In this document: in pieces, positions 61,301 to 64,000 of the stretch | How positions within the stretch are numbered: the stretch's first letter is position 1 | Layout of the letters: every line of letters starts with the position of its first letter | NCBI GenBank assembly: GCA_028564705.1 | Contig: JAPXFQ010002718.1 | Location: 930,001 to 994,000 of the forward strand | Origin: Apricaphanius iberus | Lineage: Eukaryota > Chordata > Actinopteri > Cyprinodontiformes > Aphaniidae | Direction of reading: 5' to 3' | DNA: 64,000 bases | Program-made: the position numbers and the translations under genes | Notes under the pieces: generated by a model | What the model was told of the DNA's origin: nothing | What the model saw: only the letters and a program-made list of their open reading frames with translations | Databases searched by the model: none

Positions 61301-62475
61301 GTGAAAAATATCAAACCTGTTTGATTTTCACCTCAGCGCCTCAGGAGGCAGAAAACCCACCAAAAAGTAGGCGCACACAGCAAACTATCTGCTGAGTAAC
61401 TGTTAGCCTAGCAGATTGCTCTCGTGTGCGGCAGGCTTTAGCGACTTTGTTCTGGATATGCTGCAGCTTTAATAAGTCTGGTACATGTTGTGTGCATGTA
61501 GGAGAGAACAGCGCATGTACATGGCACACATTACGTTTATTACTGACAAACGAGAAATATAATTCACAACTCATAGCATAATAGTAATTAGCTCTGTAAC
61601 AGCGATAAACTTGGTATTCATGCTGTTTTTTCCCCTTTAATTTTGCCAAAGACGCATCATGAATCCATGCGCATTTTCCTTCTCTCTTTAACCGTGGCGC
61701 AGCTCACAGCAGCGGCAGAAAAGTCCTCATTTGCATACTGCTCCTTGCGCCTGTAATGAATTCTCACGCAATCTTAGTAGATCAACCACAAACGAAGGAC
61801 CACCCCCTGTTGCAAATTTTTAGCGCCACGTGCAATTTTGCTGTCATTTTTAGGAGTTTTGATAAATCAGGCCCAAATGCTTTCTTTGTGGCATTTAGCA
61901 AATCTAAAAAATTCGGAATATTCTAACTCGACTAAAACGAGAAAGTTTGATCTGATTTTACCGTTTTTGTTTTGTTTTAGTTGTATCTAAACGTCTGGTT
62001 TCAACTATACACTGTTGAATTCCACAGTGCTTTTTCTTCTCAACAGAAGTGTCTTCACCACAACACGAGGACGCCTCGCCTCTGCCTGCCAAAAAGGCCG
62101 CTAAGCACCAAGACGAACAGAAAGAGAGAAAGGTGTTTTTTTTGAGGAGAAGCAGCAGGGTCATGGCGCCCCCGGCACAACCCGACAGCGACGATGAAGA
62201 CGACGACTCGGATGAGGAGCACATGCCGTGTTTCCTGTCGGAGGGCGTTTTCGAGAAGGACCCGGACGAGATCGATGACCCGGAGGCGCTGAGGAGCGTG
62301 GAGAGGAAATGCCCCTACTGCCCTGATCGATTTTATAATGGAATTGGTCTTGCCAATCACGTGAGAGGCCACCTGAAGCGAGTGGGTGTCAGCTACAATG
62401 TGCGTCACTTCATCTCCCCCGAGGAGGTCAACGCCATCGAGAAGAAGTTCTCGTATCAGAAGAAGAAAAAAAAAG
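46315..62475 (+). CDS. wiz: Wiz-type C2H2 zinc finger protein (5' part, continues beyond the window)
   Basis: The coding exons are 46315-46422, 46506-46692, 50206-50281, 57381-57529, 57603-59078 and 62047-62475, all GT-AG and in phase, giving at least 808 residues. The start has a strong context (GACCATGG) and follows a non-coding exon and an acceptor at 46239. The protein is acidic and disordered, with widely spaced C2H2 fingers at about 333-357, 373-396, 488-511 and 753-775. The last finger and its tail (ERKCPYCPDRF, GLANHVRGHLKRVGVSYNVR, HFISPEEV, FSYQKKKKK) are the WIZ signature. By family knowledge WIZ anchors the G9a/GLP H3K9 methyltransferases to chromatin in the nucleus. Head-to-tail linkage to pglyrp2 agrees with human 19p13.12. 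A ZNF644-type paralogue is the main alternative. Later exons are not in the window. Confidence 0.9.
46757..47220. mobile_element. Repeat family C, compact TIR copy in wiz intron
   Basis: CCTTCGGAAGAAGTTATTAT at the left is mirrored near 47108-47148 by CGCGACTGGGTATAAACTTC and TTCTGAAGG. The interior shares TAATAAGGCATTATCTGCC with 15396-15600. Confidence 0.65.
47470..47536 (+). repeat. L2-like LINE 3' tail
   Basis: TTGTGTTGAAAGTGTGCTAT followed by ATTGCCTTGCCTTGCCT matches the end of the LINE at 15660-16436. Confidence 0.75.
48690..48960 (-). mobile_element. Tc1-like transposon fragment
   Basis: GAGGCCTTCACAGGATAGCT and GGTGACTTCTGAACCAGTTG follow the same Tc1 family as 34740-35485. Confidence 0.6.
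49007..49823. mobile_element. hAT-like non-autonomous element H, copy 2 (817 bp, inverted relative to copy 1)
   Basis: The right end ATTACACTCTTA, preceded by CAAACCTTGATTTTTGTGTA, is the inverse of the left end of copy 1 at 21238. An interior block (GATGAGAAGGGATTTTCCCA and CAGCTGCCCATGCTGCATTC) is the reverse complement of 21665-21720. The flanks CCACGTAG/TCCCGTAG match in 6 of 8 bases, a decayed duplication. Confidence 0.75.
50297..50316. repeat. Poly-G tract
   Basis: A run of about 20 G just inside the donor side of the wiz intron beginning at 50282. A likely site of sequencing or assembly length error. Confidence 0.9.
50840..52030 (-). mobile_element. L2/Rex-like LINE fragment with reverse transcriptase relic
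   Basis: On the minus strand, 52020-51810 reads as a reverse transcriptase segment: KLDLSAAFDTV, then SYLSDRS, then TSGVPQGSVLG. This is the finger/palm region typical of L2-clade LINEs. The low-coordinate end (CAAAGTTTATTTATATAGCG, GTGCTGTACAGT) is the inverted 3' tail. The element lies antisense in wiz intron 4, is incomplete, and carries a hAT MITE. Confidence 0.85.
51216..51434. mobile_element. hAT-type MITE, 219 bp, perfect 8-bp target duplication
   Basis: Ends CATACCTGTC and GACAGGTATG are inverted; both flanks read TTTATATC (51208-51215 and 51435-51442). It is inserted in the 3' part of the antisense LINE. Confidence 0.9.
54112..54780 (-). pseudogene. Decayed minus-strand coding relic, two exon-like blocks
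   Basis: In wiz intron 4 on the opposite strand. Block 2 (about 54257-54112) follows an acceptor-like TTCCTAAG and stays open to a stop (ESNPPGESSRESGSNQ, then IPAQQLIDMMHSFITALH). Block 1 (about 54770-54592) is glutamate-rich, built from variants of an ERLEEVEDEK-like unit, and ends at a donor-like CAG then GTGAGG. In-frame stops break block 1. I do not recognise the parent. It could be a dead gene copy, a transposon gene remnant or a purine-rich minisatellite that happens to look coding. Confidence 0.4.
55280..55715. mobile_element. Element with GGGGGACATGTCCCC block, inverted relative to 13.15 kb
   Basis: Near 55660-55700, ATATTGGGGGGGACATGTCC and the flanking GCTAATTCTACGCC are the inverse of GCGTCATTATAACC...GGGACATGTCCCCACCAATATT at 13157-13206. 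The left boundary is not clear. In wiz intron 4. Confidence 0.5.
55910..56387 (+). mobile_element. hAT element remnant with BED zinc finger, perfect 8-bp target duplication
   Basis: The ends TGGGCCTGGGCA and (reverse complement) TAGGACTGGGCA are terminal repeats; GTTCCTAA flanks both sides (55902-55909, 56388-56395). The plus-strand frame at 55980-56207 ends NLFQHLKQRHPAEWEKC, the second half of a BED finger as found in hAT transposases and ZBED proteins. The rest of the transposase is deleted. Confidence 0.9.
59750..60113 (+). mobile_element. tRNA-derived SINE-like element with 16-bp target duplication
   Basis: The head GGGCTGCACAGTGGCCCAGT and TGTGGGTTTGTATGCC has A- and B-box-like blocks. 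The body CATGGAGTTTGCATGTTCTC and GGCGACCTGTCCAGGGTG is a common fish repeat; the tail ends AAAATGGATG. The flanks GAATCTGTGAATGACG (59734-59749) and GAATCTGTGAATGATG (60114-60129) differ at one base. Long antisense frames here (59570-60133) are repeat shadows. In the wiz intron after 59078. Confidence 0.85.
60777..60796. repeat. Poly-T tract
   Basis: About 20 T in a wiz intron, with no associated element boundary that I can define. Confidence 0.8.
61077..61247. repeat. Snap-back inverted repeat with exon-like core
   Basis: The left arm (61077-61140: CAAATATTCAAGCGACCAAT, ATTCCAAGATGGCAGCC) and the right arm (61181-61247) are inverted with few mismatches, about 64 bp each, around a core of about 40 bp. 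The left arm and core read CCAAT box, AAGATGGCAGCC, a 15-codon open stretch (MAANGEGYILEDFSE) and a GTAAGG donor-like site. Confidence 0.7.
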
Positions 62476-62638
62476 GTCAGTGTTTCATTGGATATTGTTG
62501 TGGGTGTTTTCATTGTCCTTTAGGGCTTTTTCATCAAAGAGGTTCCACTTAACCAGGGAGGTAGCCAATTACATCAATATTTAATTTATCTTTACAACTT
62601 TCCTTATTTTATTAACTGTATTTATAAGGGATTTTAGC

Positions 62639-63567
62639 TAGGGGTGGGTGCTATGGCAACATTTTCATATCACTGTATTTTTTAAAAACATAATGGTATT
62701 TCGGCATTTAACTGTATTTTTTTGCCATACAAGACCTTTTATATCCACATTATCTTATAATAATTAAGAATTTATAAATGTGCTTTAAATAGTCAATTTT
62801 ACTGCCATATGGACTGCATCATATAGTTTTTTCCAGACACAGGTGAATCATATGAAAATAATTAAAATGATTATGATTCTAGTTGGCATTCTTGATGCTC
62901 TAAGGCTGAATGTATATTTTTTTCAAACCTCACGTTGGCGCAAGCAACAAATTGCATCTTCTAATTGCTTTGCATGTAGTACTGAAGAATCCCGCTAGGG
63001 GGCAGAGTATAGACTAAGACCATATCTTGCCAAAGAAGAAGTAAAATAAACATGGCGACCGTAGGAGATTATTAGCTGGTTAATATTCAGATAACAGAAA
63101 AAAAAGACGGCAGAAGTATCGTAGATGGTATGTAAAACATATTTACCGCTATTTTTGATTTCTTTCCTACTGGTTTTGCCGCCGTTGACCGCGTTTATGG
63201 TCAAATAGCGCTCAACACTTCCACCTACTGGTTACTCCCAAAAGCTTCCCAAAAGTGTAAAACTTATGCTTTCGGTTCTCATTTGACATTTTTAAGCCGA
63301 TAGATGAGGCTCCTCTTTTTTGGAATTACTTCATCAGAATTGTGTGCTTCGATCTTGCCAGTAGCTGTACTTAGTTAAAAACATTATTTTCTACACTGTG
63401 GTGAAGAACGCGTAACAGTGAAATCGGTCCTGGCTGAAACACTTCCCCTCATAAACGTTCCGGAAGTTATCGGAGCTATTCACCGGTATAGGGGTATATT
63501 AAAAATTCATATCATAAAGAAAATAAACACCGGTTTTCGGTATAAACCGGTATACCACCCAGGCCTC
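62639..63567. mobile_element. hAT-type non-autonomous element, 929 bp, perfect 8-bp target duplication
   Basis: The ends TAGGGGTGGGTG and (reverse complement) GAGGCCTGGGTG are inverted; ATTTTAGC flanks both ends (62631-62638 and 63568-63575). The interior includes ATACCGG-type text near the right end. No transposase frame. It lies in the last wiz intron of the window. Confidence 0.85.
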
Positions 63568-63575
63568 ATTTTAGC

Positions 63576-64000
63576 TTAACTTTAGATGTAATATTTATCT
63601 GGGTATCTCCGCAAACAGATGCTCCTGTATCACCTATTTTGAAGAAGCAGCTCAGCCGATCTACCATGATCAACAGTAGTTAACAGGGATCTCAGAAAGA
63701 TTTAGTAATGCCACCTGGTAACATTGAAAGACCAAAGTAGGATAGACCTGAGTTGAAAATAATGTTTACTGATACAGGTGGAAAATTATCAGCTGCAAGC
63801 GGCGCACTGACCTTCTTAAGGTCCGTGATTTCAGGTGCCTACTTATCTCTGGCATTCATCAAGCGAGAGGCGGGGTACACCCTGAACGAGCCTACAGTTT
63901 GATCACAGATACAACAATACTGAACTTTAAAAACAAGAGTTGGGTAGCACAATCCTAAATTTGTTGAGGACTTTCTCCAATCCATAGAGTGTAAATTGCA
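63576..64000. other. wiz intron sequence at the window edge
   Basis: No following wiz exon is recognisable before the window ends. The phrase GAGAGGCGGGGTACACCCTG near 63866 resembles the inverted CAGGGTGTACCCCGCCTCTC of the SINE-like family. Confidence 0.5.

Noticed and set aside
1..64000. CRISPR array, bacterial defence island or viral genome
   Set aside because: No regularly spaced direct repeats, no prokaryotic gene organisation, and no retroviral gag-pol-env or LTR pair recognised; all coding content is spliced vertebrate genes or transposon remnants.

Overview
The window is vertebrate nuclear DNA, almost certainly from a teleost fish and probably a percomorph. It has long AT-rich introns with GT-AG splice sites, CpG-rich or TATA promoters, and a dense load of fish-type repeats: Tc1/mariner, hAT and PIF/Harbinger non-autonomous elements, L2-like LINE ends and tRNA-derived SINEs. 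I cannot name the species. Four protein-coding genes can be reconstructed exon by exon; nearly all other open frames are repeat-derived or antisense shadows. I saw no CRISPR array, rRNA, functional tRNA or bacterial-type operon.

Layout. 1-6.8 kb: gene-free repeats (a truncated Tc1 element, a TIR element, an AT microsatellite). 6.8-26.5 kb, minus strand: mcoln1 (TRPML1 lysosomal cation channel), 13 coding exons giving 573 aa. Its introns hold at least a dozen transposons, several nested. 26.5-30.6 kb: mcoln1 promoter with a CLEAR-like motif, then repeat spacer. 30.6-31.3 kb, minus strand: trappc5, two exons joined across an apparent GC-AG intron. 31.3-36.3 kb: spacer with a TIR element and a Tc1 fragment. 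36.3-41.9 kb, plus strand: pglyrp2, a secreted peptidoglycan-recognition amidase with its catalytic residues intact and a last exon that seems to begin with the stop codon. 42-45.4 kb: repeat spacer. 45.4-64 kb, plus strand: a CpG-rich promoter and the 5' half of wiz, a C2H2 zinc-finger partner of the G9a/GLP histone methyltransferases. The gene leaves the window in an intron.

The genes do not form one pathway. mcoln1 and trappc5 both belong to the endolysosomal and vesicle-trafficking world and lie head to tail on the minus strand. pglyrp2 and wiz lie head to tail on the plus strand; to my knowledge their human orthologues are neighbours on 19p13.12, while MCOLN1 and TRAPPC5 are on 19p13.2. 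The window therefore looks like a junction of two conserved 19p13 blocks.

I found no convincing new molecular system. The observations most worth a second look are the GC-AG intron of trappc5, the stop-only terminal exon of pglyrp2, the C terminus of mcoln1, a Harbinger-type element with a MADF-like relic and an internal empty-site control, a decayed minus-strand coding relic in a wiz intron, and a snap-back inverted repeat carrying an exon-like core.
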